DNA of 29,162 bases from a virus, in IMG/VR virus record IMGVR_UViG_3300044626_000114, positions 1-29,162 of that record. One strand, 5' to 3'. The notes beneath the pieces were generated by a model. That model was not told the DNA's origin. It did not search any database and was given only the letters and a program-made list of their open reading frames with translations. The position numbers and the translations under genes are program-made. This document shows positions 5,056 through 14,286 of the stretch, piece by piece. Numbering within the stretch: the first letter of the stretch is position 1; each line of letters starts with the position of its first letter.

Positions 5056-6148
5056 AAGAGCTGTTGAATTATATAGTGAATTAAAAAATATAGAAAAAAC
5101 AGCTACAAAAATTAAAGAAGAGTTTGATCTATCTGATAAGATTACATCAATAGAACGAAATATTTATAATTGGCTCGAAAAAGAAACTGTATTTGACGAA
5201 TGTGAAAATGTAGGTATAGATCCAAGTAAGGTCAAGCATTATTGGTACAAGGGCAAACATTATAGTATCAATGTAAAAGGCGAAGAAGATAAATTTGATC
5301 ACGATAAATTTAAAGAAGATTTAATAAATGAAATCAAACAAATATCTCCTAGATATAGGCCAGTGCAAAGAAACATCTCGAAAGAACCTCATTGCCTTGT
5401 GTTTGACCCTGCTGATATACACATCGGTAAGATATGCTCAAGCTTTGAAACTGGTGAAGATTATAACTCACAGATAGCAGTTAAAAGAGTAAGAGAAGGA
5501 ATGCATGGCATATTGAATAAAGCTATTTCATTTAACATAGACAAGATTATATTTATTGCTGGAAATGATGTTCTCCATGTTGACAATCCAAAAAGGACAA
5601 CAACAAGTGGCACACCACAAGATACTGATGGTATGTGGTATGATAACTTTGTTACAGCGAAGAAACTTTTAATTGAAGTAATTGAGACTCTTATATCAAT
5701 TGCTGATGTTGAGGTTGTTTATAATCCAAGTAATCACGACTACATGTCTGGATTTATGCTTATGCAATGCGTTGAGGCATGGTTCAGTAACTGCGTTAAT
5801 GTTACATTTAACAATAATATGTCTCACAGGAAGTATACAATTTATGGTAACAATTTAATTGGAACTACTCATATGGACGGAGCTAAGGTATCTGATTTGC
5901 CGCTTTTAATGGCTCACGAGTCAGGTGCTTGGTGGCATGAATGTAAGCATAGATATATTTACGGACATCACATCCACCATAAAAGCTCAAAAGATTATAT
6001 GTCTGTTTGTGTTGAGACATTGCGCTCACCTAGTGGTACTGACAGTTGGCATCACCGTCAAGGATATCAACATGCACCTAAAGCAATCGAGGCATTTATA
6101 CATCATCCTGAGTATGGGCAAGTTGCCAGGTTAACACATCTGTTCTAA
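5039..6148 (+). CDS. HTH plus metallophosphoesterase protein
   Basis: A 369-residue protein combining a putative N-terminal DNA-binding region (residues 1-50, helical, with KIKEEFDLSDKITSIERNIYNWL) and a calcineurin-like phosphoesterase domain. Metal-binding motifs appear in the family order: DxH at Asp126/His128, GND at 175-177, NPSNHD at 229-234, a THMDG at 277-281, and GHHIHH at 309-314. Members hydrolyse phosphodiesters or phosphomonoesters; related phage proteins may act as DNA nucleases or phosphatases, but the substrate is unknown. ATG 5039 overlaps the previous gene by 17 bases in another frame. Its stop overlaps the next ATG as TAATG. The family is well supported; the DNA link is inferred from the N-terminus and from the neighbours. 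Confidence 0.85.
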   Translation: MKHYRKRAVELYSELKNIEKTATKIKEEFDLSDKITSIERNIYNWLEKETVFDECENVGIDPSKVKHYWYKGKHYSINVKGEEDKFDHDKFKEDLINEIKQISPRYRPVQRNISKEPHCLVFDPADIHIGKICSSFETGEDYNSQIAVKRVREGMHGILNKAISFNIDKIIFIAGNDVLHVDNPKRTTTSGTPQDTDGMWYDNFVTAKKLLIEVIETLISIADVEVVYNPSNHDYMSGFMLMQCVEAWFSNCVNVTFNNNMSHRKYTIYGNNLIGTTHMDGAKVSDLPLLMAHESGAWWHECKHRYIYGHHIHHKSSKDYMSVCVETLRSPSGTDSWHHRQGYQHAPKAIEAFIHHPEYGQVARLTHLF

Positions 6149-6312
6149 TGGTTACAGTTGAAGAAATGATAGCTCTCGTACAGGACTACATCTACGAGAA
6201 GAAAAAAGTCAGGGTGGCTATCCATCTAAGATACCACCCTTTCTTTATACATTCAGATCTTAGCAAACTTAACTATTGTTATGGTATTGCTCTTGATTAC
6301 TTTAAAATTTGA
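6148..6312 (+). CDS. Small ORF, 54 aa, last gene of + operon
   Basis: ATG 6148 overlaps the phosphoesterase stop (TAATG), suggesting coupled translation. The 54-residue product (MVTVEEMIALVQDYIYEKKK, then a basic middle, then LNYCYGIALDYFKI) is protein-like, with amphipathic helices at both ends. It runs 16 bases into the 3' end of the opposing 2657-residue gene. A strong hairpin (6211-6240) lies inside it, so either the terminator is within coding sequence or the ORF is fortuitous. I lean towards real because of the overlapping start and the sensible composition. Confidence 0.55.
   Translation: MVTVEEMIALVQDYIYEKKKVRVAIHLRYHPFFIHSDLSKLNYCYGIALDYFKI
6211..6240. terminator. Bidirectional intrinsic terminator at convergent junction
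   Basis: AGGGTGG at 6211-6217 pairs with CCACCCT at 6234-6240, extended inside by TATC/GATA after a bulged C. The + strand continues TTCTTTAT, and the - strand continues GACTTTTTTCTTC, so both convergent operons have a GC stem followed by a T-run. It lies between the + strand replication operon and the - strand virion operon, 57 bases beyond the stop of the 2657-residue gene. Confidence 0.65.
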
Positions 6313-9300
6313 TCGGCTGTTTGGCCAGCTTTAATTCTATCTATATCTGACAATGTTGGCTCACTTACAGTCTTTAATAGCTTAACATATTCCTTTCCTT
6401 GAGATTCTGTCAGACCTCCATTTCTATTAATAAATTCTAGTTCATCTATAGCTGTACTAGCTTCTTTTTTCTGTTTTATCAAATCTGATTCCCATCCAGA
6501 AACTTTTCTTCCTATCTCTTTTTCAACGTCAGTAATTCTATTATACTGATTCTCTGTTATACCTCTCTTCTTAACTCTATTAACAACATTTCTAGATATC
6601 TGACCAACATCTTTTGGTAATACTCCCATAGAATATAATACCATTGGAGCAATTGTGTAACCAACTATCTTACGATCTTTTTCATTAAGATATTTTTTAG
6701 TTACTCTTCCTTGGTATTCATCTTCAAATTCACCAGTTGTAGATAATTTAGATATATCAATAAGTTCTTTATAAGTATCTCCAGCAATTCCGATCATACC
6801 ATATTTACGTCCAGCAAAATCGTCTGTAAATACCTGATACTCGCTTTCCTTTTTGAGATTTTCAATGAATGCTTCTTTCTCTCTATCATTCATTTCTTCC
6901 TTACCATTAAGAACGAGGGCTTTGTTTTTATCTTCAACTGCTTTTTTAATATCAGCTTCATCAAGCATTGGTATTTCAGCAAGAGCTTTATTTAATCCAT
7001 AAGTAACTAAATCGTCAGTAATTGGAAGAGGTGAAACAATATCATTAACGATACTCTTTATTGGGTATTTTGTAGCGTTAATCATTTTTTTCTTTTTTGC
7101 TTCTTCATCTTCATCATCTCCCATTAATGATGCAGCTATTATATCGTACAATCTTCTTATACCAAAACCAATCAATTGGTATGTAGCTAGCTCGACTGAT
7201 AATCCACCAAGAGATCTTGCAGCTGTTATCTTATCTTCTGTTGTAGATGTTTTACTATATAATGTTGTGATGTCATTATACATCCTTGCCTTTTGGTTTA
7301 AGATAAATGATGCAAATGGAAGCACAACTTTTCTAGCTATTTTTCTAAATGAATCTTCGCTAGCTAAGAACTCACCTGCTAACATTGGATCAGATATGTT
7401 CTGCTGTCTATCAACCATCATCTGAGCGTAGTTAACTGCATCCATATCGGCTTCATGTGTATTCCAATCTATATCTGTAGATATTCCTCTATTTTTTAAA
7501 TCTTGTATATAGTATGAAATAAATGATGATCGAGCAACCCAAACATCTGGTTTAGATAAGAATTGTTTTAAATACCATTGATTTAATTTTGCAATATTCT
7601 TTAATGCATTGTCAAATGTTTCTCCTTTCTTATCTATTCTACTATCAATTGATTCAACTGTTGATTGTGATTCAAGACCTCGATTTGAAATTGGAGCACC
7701 AGTTCTATTAATCCAATCATTCATTTCTGAATTTACAGTTATAAACCTACCTGCATTTATAACAGTGTTAGCGATTACAGGAACAGTTTGCATTACGGCT
7801 TGATTTAAACCACCCAATGCTTTTCCAACACCTATAGATGTTATAAAGTTTGTTACTTTATTTACTGAGTCCCATGTATCTCTTGGTGCAATCTTTTTAC
7901 CTTTTGCCCTTCTGATATAATTGTTAATTCTTCTTGTTATAAGAACTCTGTCGTCAGATTCAGTAAATAATTTTTTAAATCCTTTTGAGTTAACAAAACC
8001 ATCAACTTGTCTGATAGCACTTGCTGTATTTATATCAACTAATGCGGCTTGAAGTGAATTTGAGTTATTTGTATCAAAATCAAGACTAACATATCTACCA
8101 TCAGGCATAACCTTTGGCCTTGTCGTTTCCATCAATACTCCAGTCTTATTTTTATCTGTGTAGTCAATACTAATAGAGAAAGCTCCATTTCTTTCAATTA
8201 AATCTGAATCAAATTGAACTGATTCACCTGATAATTTTTTATACCTATCTGGAGTATAATTTAAATCACTTCCAAGTTGTGTATTGTAAACTGACAAGCT
8301 TATATCTGATAATTCTTTATAGCTTTTAGCCCATTGATTAATCCACCAATTAACAGCTTCTCTATTACTTTTGCTGGCACTAGAATTAATTATATCAATA
8401 TCACCTTCATTAACATTAAGTTTGTCGAAGATCTCTTGATACATTTCTCCCATTTTCACTTCTTTTGAATCTCCATTTTCAATCAAAGTTTGGATACTTT
8501 GCTTAATCATATCAATCCTTCTATTCAACTCAGCTTTCATTTCAGCTTCTGTTCCAATAAGATTTCTATTTAAGAATGCAAGCATACCTCTTTCGTATAC
8601 ATTTTTAGCATCCATAAAACCTTTTGAATTATAAAAATCTTGTTTTGAATAATCGTCAAGTATTTTATTGTGTTGATTATTTGCTTTATTTACACCATTA
8701 ATTAATTTTGATAGACCTGCCATCTCCATAATTTTTGTAGCATTTCTAACACCATTAAACAGTTTTTCCATTAATAATGGAAAAGAATAAAGTTCGTCAC
8801 TATAGAATCTACCTATTGTTTTATTCAATAATAATTTAATAGGTCTAGCCTTAATGCCTTTGTTAACTAATTTGTTAACATTTTTAACCCCCTCATAGTT
8901 ACTAACAACTGCTTCAAGTCCACTTGTTATATTGTTATTTAAGAAGTTATCTATTGCCTCAACAACCTTTATAGCATCCCTTACTGACATATCAGCTATG
9001 TCTATATCCATAACTTTTTTCATCAGTTCAATGGCATTGTTATCGATATCCAACTCTTCCCCAGTAAATGGATCAATTTTTGTTCTGATAATCGTTTCAA
9101 GTATTGGCTTCATTAAGTTTAATTTGCCATCTAGGAATGACTTGATATATCTTTCTTTTTCAACTGAATCCATTTTGGTAGTAGGATCATTCAAAGAATT
9201 TATTATATCTTGCATTTCTTTCAATGACATATCTTTCGATATAACACCATCAGAAACTAATGAATTATATACAGCAAGTATCTCATCCTTTAGAACATTT

Positions 9301-12300
9301 TCTTGTCTTTCAATCTCATTATTTGTGTATTCAGAGACCTCAGCAATATTTGCAGCTTCCTTCATTACAACATCAAGTCCTTTTACTCGTGATGGTTTAA
9401 CAGCATTCTTGACTTTCTCAGCAATTTCTAGATAGGCATCAATGTCCTCAACCATTGACGGATCGATCTTTGCAAACTCCTTAGCCATACCAACTACCTC
9501 AGCTTGATTGTCAGTTTTTAATGCCTTACGGATAGATTTTCTTAATGCAAACGCGCCATCTAATGTTTCTTGATAGTCAGCTCGATTAAATACTTTAGCA
9601 GCATAATCTAAAAACCTCTCAACCATTACTGGATTGTCTAGATTTAGGTTACTTATTCTTTTAATCAATACGCCAGCCTGAGCGGTTTTTATCTTGCCAG
9701 TTTTAACCATATTGCTGATAGCAACAGAAAGGTTTTTTCTCTTGGTATTTAAGTCAACTTTAGCTTCACGAGCAGCTCTTACCTCCAATTTAATTTGAGT
9801 AATCATTGCTTTATAATCATCCTTTATAATAACTTTAGTTATTTTTCTTTTAGATAAAGCCTTAGCCTCTTTTGCCTCTTTACTTATTTTTACTTTTGGT
9901 TGTTTTTCACCAGTAATACGTTCTCTTGTTTTACGAGTTTGAAAGTCTGACATACTATATAGTGAGTCAGTAATTCGTTTCTCATCAACATTGTTTTTCT
10001 TAGCATAATCTTTAATAGCTTGCTCAAGAGTCATTCCTGCTTGAACAGATACTTTTAATGCTTTAATGATTAACTTCATTGCAGCAACTGGTAAGTTTAT
10101 TCCAAGCGTTTCTTTACCAAACTTGTCAAGATCATCCTCTAATTTGTCAAGGAATGATTTAACTTTCTGTAGATTTGTTTTGTCAGTTACATCTAAGTCT
10201 TTTACTTCTTCGATTGATTGAGCCTCTTCAACACCTTCTTCAACTTGCTTACCACGTTCTGCGGCAATACTTTCAAGATTTTCTTTGATTTTTCCATAAT
10301 CACTTATTAATTCACTTATTGTATTATTTAATATTGCTTCTTTACTTGTGTCCTCTCCAAATATATTTTCAACGCCTACATTTTCATTATAGTTAGTTAG
10401 GAAGTTTTTAAATACAGTCGGCTTCTTTGTGTCCAACAATAAAGCCATGCTCATTTCACCAATAGTATATTGATTCTCCTTGAACATATCATATTGAGAC
10501 AAATAATCCTCTACAGTTATTTTAGCAGCTTTAGCTTTTTGTATAATTTGTATAGCTCCAGTTATTTCTTGAGTTAGACTATCATTTCCTTTTGCAGCAT
10601 TCTGCATCAATCCTACAACATTTTTAAGTATTACTTTTTTAATGTCGCCCATTCCAGGAACAGACAACTCTCTAATACTATCTTCATTTAAACTTGCAGC
10701 CATTACAACACCTTCAAGAAAGCTTACACCATCTGGAGTCGCTACATTTTTATCTATATATCTAGGAATTTCAACCGTTTGAATCAAGCCTTCTTGAATT
10801 AAAATATCAATAGCTTGTTTCATATTTTTAGGATCAGACGTAACATCACTTGGAACTTCAACTCCTTCATATAAACCAGCTAATGATCTTTTGGCTCTAT
10901 CTGAAATTCTTTTACTGATAGCAACAGCTCTTTGCAAAGGACCTTGTGCTTTCTTTTCTTGCTTGTTAAACATTGCCATAGTCTTTGTGTTAAATGGCAA
11001 GTTTTCATCTACCTCAAAAACAAGTGTTGGGTTCTCAATAGAATTAACATCTTCTTCAGTTAGACCATACATATCCGCTTGGTCTCTTAAAGCCTGTAAA
11101 TAATCTTGATCGGTTTTATTTTGAGCAGCTAATTGTCTACTCATAGTTCTATTATTCCCATCATAGACAATACCTTCTTTAGAAACAATAGGAGTTTGTG
11201 TAACAGCTCTTTCGTCAATATTTTGAGCTATATCAATTACTTGTGATTGAGCAGGCTTGTCAGTTTCATAATCTCTGTCATTTATTGTTTTACCTTCCTT
11301 ATTTTGAGGAAATTCTTCATTTTTACCAAATGTATTTGGGTTGTGACTTGGAATTAATTCACTAGCTGGAACAATCTTAAATGTACCTCTAATTTTTGTT
11401 CCATCAGGAGCAGTACGAGTAATTGCTCTACCTTTCTTTTGACTAACACCAGACTTATATTCCTGACTACCTACAGACCTACCGATCTCATCGGTTGGTA
11501 GAGTTACTTCTCCAACAGGAACTACTTCTTCTTGGACTGCGGTTTGACCTTCTTCGGCAGCGACTTTAGGTTCTGCTTTGGGTTCTCCTTGCGCCACTTC
11601 TCCGCCAACTGCGGTTTCTGGCTGTACAGGAATTTCACCTGTTGTTTCGACTTGAACGGCATTTTCACTTATTGTTTTTAGTTCATTATTAATCTCATTA
11701 ATCCTATTTGATATGGGAGTAACAAGAGCAGGGTCTTTCCCTTCCATTTGCTTACGCAAATTTTCTCTTTCGTTTATTAATTTAAAAGATGTATATCTAT
11801 CATCATTTGATAAATTATCTGGTATTTGTCTTAGGACACCTTCAGATTCTTTAAGAGAATTTAATTCTCTTTGTCCTTGATCTTTCGTTATTTCACCTGA
11901 TAAAATTCTATCTTTTATATTGAGAACAAATAAATCTTTAATGTCTTTATTGTTTATAGTATTTTCAATATTGCTTAATTGATATTTATCTAACTGCTGC
12001 TTTGCAGTTAATGTAGCTTGAGTAATTGATTGCATTCCAGCACCACCCAACAAACCAAGTAACCCAGCTTTGTTTGCTCTTTCAAATACTTCACCAAATG
12101 TTTTTGGATTCTCAAAGTATTTCTTTCCTTTTACTTGATTTAATAATTCTTTAGCACCTATTTCAGTTAACTCTTGACCTGCCTCAGTAGAGTATTCTAT
12201 TAAACCAGCACCAGTAACTTTTAAAACTTTGTTTGCAATCAATCCTTTTAGTTCTTTCTCTACAGCATTATCAATCATCTCTGCTGTAGCATTTTCAGGA

Positions 12301-14270
12301 AGTCCTTTTAGTGATTTAGAGAAAACGTAATTTACTATTTTATTATTTACTGGAGATTTACTAAACATTTTAGTTAATCCATATTTTTCTAACAATGAAG
12401 TAATAGCACCTACAGATCCAGCAAGTAGCATCTTTTCACCTTCAGACACATCTTTAAATTCAGGACCATTCATTTGATCTCTAAAATTTGTGTAAGAAGA
12501 TGCATACAATCCAAGTGTAGATCCAACAGGACCTCCAGTCATAGCACCTGCTAATGCTGCACCTCCAGAGTTAGCTAAACCAAAAACAACTTGCTCAAAT
12601 GCATTTCTTTTTTCAGATGATAAGTATTCTTCACTAAAAGATTCAGGTGCAAATTGAGATGTTATAATTCCCTTTGCAGATCCTCTTGCATATTCATCTC
12701 CTTCAACAATAATTCTAGCTGCTTGCTCAAAACCTTGGACAAATGAAAACGCAGTTCCTGATAAAATATTTCCCCTTTCTGATTCAACTATAAAAGCATT
12801 ACCTGCTATATTTTTTACATCAGATTGCTCATTAGATATGTTTCTGTAGTCGTCTTTAAGTGACTTTATATTGTTATCAATTTCTTCCTTTCTTTTATTT
12901 ATTTTAGGTAGGTAGTTTACATTATAATCTTCTTCTGTTATTAAACCTTTTTTAAATGACTCATTTACGTCTTGCTCATATTTATTTAATTCAGAAGCTT
13001 CTCTTTTTATATCTTCTTTCTTTAAAATAGTTTTAGTTATATTGTCATTTATTCTGTCTATTTCATATTTATCAAAAGAAGCAGCTGATCTATATTTATC
13101 TTTTGACATATAGTCAAGCTTTTTCTCTCTTTCTTTATCAAGTTGAGGTAACAACTCATCAAGTTCTTTTTGAAGAAATATTACATTGTATGGATTTGTT
13201 TTCTTTTCAGATTCAATTCTATCTCTTAGATCATTTACTTGTTTTTGTTTTTTGATGTACTCATCATTAACTATATTTACTTCTAAGAAACCCTTAAGTA
13301 ATTTTGCTTCTTCGTTATCTCTATCAGTTGTCCAGTTGTCAAGATTAATAAATTTACTTTCGCCAGTTACATTATTTTTAATCTTTATACCATCATAACC
13401 TCTTCCAGCAGGTTCTATTTCAAGGTATTCGTATTTCTTTAACTTACCTTGTAATTTTGATATTACCTCATCTTCGTTTGAACCTACTAAGTCAGTAGTA
13501 ACAGTATTTAATATATCGTTGAGATCATTTTCTTTTTGAACTTTCTCAATATCTTCTTGATATTTACCACTTTTAACATATTCAAAGTGAGCCTTCTCAA
13601 ATTCTTTCTCTTGTTCTTTATCAGCTATATTAAATAATTTACCATCAGCAATAGCTGGTTTAAATTGTTTTAATTCTGGAGCTTTTTTAGCTATTTCTTT
13701 TTGCCTTAACTCTTCTTCTTTTTTTACTTTTTCTGGAGTTATATTATAAGCTTTTTCAATTTGTTTTTGATTAGCTAATTCATAGTTTGGTTGTACTGGA
13801 TTGCCGTTAATATCAGCAATCATCTTTGCATTTTTATTTAGGTAGTCATATCTATACTTGACATTTCCAGATTTTATTTCTTTATAATCGCCAGCACCTG
13901 TTACATCTTTATACCAAACACCTGAAACTTTTTTATAGTTTTGATTATTTTCTGGATTTGAATAAATACCATCATCTGGAGATGAATATTCCGAACGCTT
14001 CTTTCGAACCATTTCTTGTGTAACCGATGAAACAGTTCCATTTTTTGGTGTTGATTGTGAAACCTCTTTTTTTTTTACTAAACCTAATCGATTTACAAAA
14101 ACATTATAATCTTTAGGAGCATCAAAACCATTATTCAATAAATATGAGTGATATTTTTTAGCGTTATTCTCATCGCTCAAAGCGTTAGCAAATGCATCAT
14201 AATTTGGTGCAACATCAGCATTATTTGCTTTTAAATAATCGTAATACTTCTTTAAATTATCGTTAGGCAT
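6297..14270 (-). CDS. Giant polyvalent protein (2657 aa), probable ejected virion protein
   Basis: The last and largest gene of the virion operon. Residues 1-65 hold two copies of a ~30-residue repeat (KYYDYLKANNADVAPNYDAF / KYHSYLLNNGFDAPKDYNVF). Residues ~215-520 are charged coiled coil; ~565-630 are Gly/Ala-rich and hydrophobic (AALAGAMTGGPVGSTLGLY); ~870-923 form a Glu/Pro linker. At ~965-1230 lies a DdrB/ParB-superfamily-like domain with VPASELIPSHNPNTFG, TPIVSKEGIVYDGNNRTMSR and FNKQEKKAQGP. The last 900 residues resemble 'large polyvalent protein' modules, including a YTPDRY motif and a membrane-like stretch near 2357-2383. Polyvalent proteins are known to be co-injected with DNA to act early on the host. 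Position after the tail genes fits a T7 gp16-like internal protein. No lytic transglycosylase, RNA polymerase DxDGD or P-loop motif is visible. ATG 14270 follows a 16-base gap. Confidence 0.8.
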   Translation of the reverse strand: MPNDNLKKYYDYLKANNADVAPNYDAFANALSDENNAKKYHSYLLNNGFDAPKDYNVFVNRLGLVKKKEVSQSTPKNGTVSSVTQEMVRKKRSEYSSPDDGIYSNPENNQNYKKVSGVWYKDVTGAGDYKEIKSGNVKYRYDYLNKNAKMIADINGNPVQPNYELANQKQIEKAYNITPEKVKKEEELRQKEIAKKAPELKQFKPAIADGKLFNIADKEQEKEFEKAHFEYVKSGKYQEDIEKVQKENDLNDILNTVTTDLVGSNEDEVISKLQGKLKKYEYLEIEPAGRGYDGIKIKNNVTGESKFINLDNWTTDRDNEEAKLLKGFLEVNIVNDEYIKKQKQVNDLRDRIESEKKTNPYNVIFLQKELDELLPQLDKEREKKLDYMSKDKYRSAASFDKYEIDRINDNITKTILKKEDIKREASELNKYEQDVNESFKKGLITEEDYNVNYLPKINKRKEEIDNNIKSLKDDYRNISNEQSDVKNIAGNAFIVESERGNILSGTAFSFVQGFEQAARIIVEGDEYARGSAKGIITSQFAPESFSEEYLSSEKRNAFEQVVFGLANSGGAALAGAMTGGPVGSTLGLYASSYTNFRDQMNGPEFKDVSEGEKMLLAGSVGAITSLLEKYGLTKMFSKSPVNNKIVNYVFSKSLKGLPENATAEMIDNAVEKELKGLIANKVLKVTGAGLIEYSTEAGQELTEIGAKELLNQVKGKKYFENPKTFGEVFERANKAGLLGLLGGAGMQSITQATLTAKQQLDKYQLSNIENTINNKDIKDLFVLNIKDRILSGEITKDQGQRELNSLKESEGVLRQIPDNLSNDDRYTSFKLINERENLRKQMEGKDPALVTPISNRINEINNELKTISENAVQVETTGEIPVQPETAVGGEVAQGEPKAEPKVAAEEGQTAVQEEVVPVGEVTLPTDEIGRSVGSQEYKSGVSQKKGRAITRTAPDGTKIRGTFKIVPASELIPSHNPNTFGKNEEFPQNKEGKTINDRDYETDKPAQSQVIDIAQNIDERAVTQTPIVSKEGIVYDGNNRTMSRQLAAQNKTDQDYLQALRDQADMYGLTEEDVNSIENPTLVFEVDENLPFNTKTMAMFNKQEKKAQGPLQRAVAISKRISDRAKRSLAGLYEGVEVPSDVTSDPKNMKQAIDILIQEGLIQTVEIPRYIDKNVATPDGVSFLEGVVMAASLNEDSIRELSVPGMGDIKKVILKNVVGLMQNAAKGNDSLTQEITGAIQIIQKAKAAKITVEDYLSQYDMFKENQYTIGEMSMALLLDTKKPTVFKNFLTNYNENVGVENIFGEDTSKEAILNNTISELISDYGKIKENLESIAAERGKQVEEGVEEAQSIEEVKDLDVTDKTNLQKVKSFLDKLEDDLDKFGKETLGINLPVAAMKLIIKALKVSVQAGMTLEQAIKDYAKKNNVDEKRITDSLYSMSDFQTRKTRERITGEKQPKVKISKEAKEAKALSKRKITKVIIKDDYKAMITQIKLEVRAAREAKVDLNTKRKNLSVAISNMVKTGKIKTAQAGVLIKRISNLNLDNPVMVERFLDYAAKVFNRADYQETLDGAFALRKSIRKALKTDNQAEVVGMAKEFAKIDPSMVEDIDAYLEIAEKVKNAVKPSRVKGLDVVMKEAANIAEVSEYTNNEIERQENVLKDEILAVYNSLVSDGVISKDMSLKEMQDIINSLNDPTTKMDSVEKERYIKSFLDGKLNLMKPILETIIRTKIDPFTGEELDIDNNAIELMKKVMDIDIADMSVRDAIKVVEAIDNFLNNNITSGLEAVVSNYEGVKNVNKLVNKGIKARPIKLLLNKTIGRFYSDELYSFPLLMEKLFNGVRNATKIMEMAGLSKLINGVNKANNQHNKILDDYSKQDFYNSKGFMDAKNVYERGMLAFLNRNLIGTEAEMKAELNRRIDMIKQSIQTLIENGDSKEVKMGEMYQEIFDKLNVNEGDIDIINSSASKSNREAVNWWINQWAKSYKELSDISLSVYNTQLGSDLNYTPDRYKKLSGESVQFDSDLIERNGAFSISIDYTDKNKTGVLMETTRPKVMPDGRYVSLDFDTNNSNSLQAALVDINTASAIRQVDGFVNSKGFKKLFTESDDRVLITRRINNYIRRAKGKKIAPRDTWDSVNKVTNFITSIGVGKALGGLNQAVMQTVPVIANTVINAGRFITVNSEMNDWINRTGAPISNRGLESQSTVESIDSRIDKKGETFDNALKNIAKLNQWYLKQFLSKPDVWVARSSFISYYIQDLKNRGISTDIDWNTHEADMDAVNYAQMMVDRQQNISDPMLAGEFLASEDSFRKIARKVVLPFASFILNQKARMYNDITTLYSKTSTTEDKITAARSLGGLSVELATYQLIGFGIRRLYDIIAASLMGDDEDEEAKKKKMINATKYPIKSIVNDIVSPLPITDDLVTYGLNKALAEIPMLDEADIKKAVEDKNKALVLNGKEEMNDREKEAFIENLKKESEYQVFTDDFAGRKYGMIGIAGDTYKELIDISKLSTTGEFEDEYQGRVTKKYLNEKDRKIVGYTIAPMVLYSMGVLPKDVGQISRNVVNRVKKRGITENQYNRITDVEKEIGRKVSGWESDLIKQKKEASTAIDELEFINRNGGLTESQGKEYVKLLKTVSEPTLSDIDRIKAGQTADQILK

Positions 14271-14286
14271 GTTTATATATTTTTAA

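Noticed and set aside
8932-9435. Long + strand open frame opposite the giant gene
   Set aside because: It is the Ser/Ile/Phe-rich reverse shadow of Glu/Lys/Asp-rich coding sequence and has no plausible start context; the same holds for the other frames opposite or within the large genes.
6297-14270. The giant protein as a virion RNA polymerase like those of crAss-like phages
   Set aside because: I looked for the DxDGD catalytic loop and other multisubunit-polymerase signatures and found none; the visible modules fit polyvalent proteins instead.
6297-14270. A T7 gp16-style lytic transglycosylase in the giant protein
   Set aside because: No SLT-type catalytic Glu with its GxMQ/AxNxG motifs could be seen in any segment.
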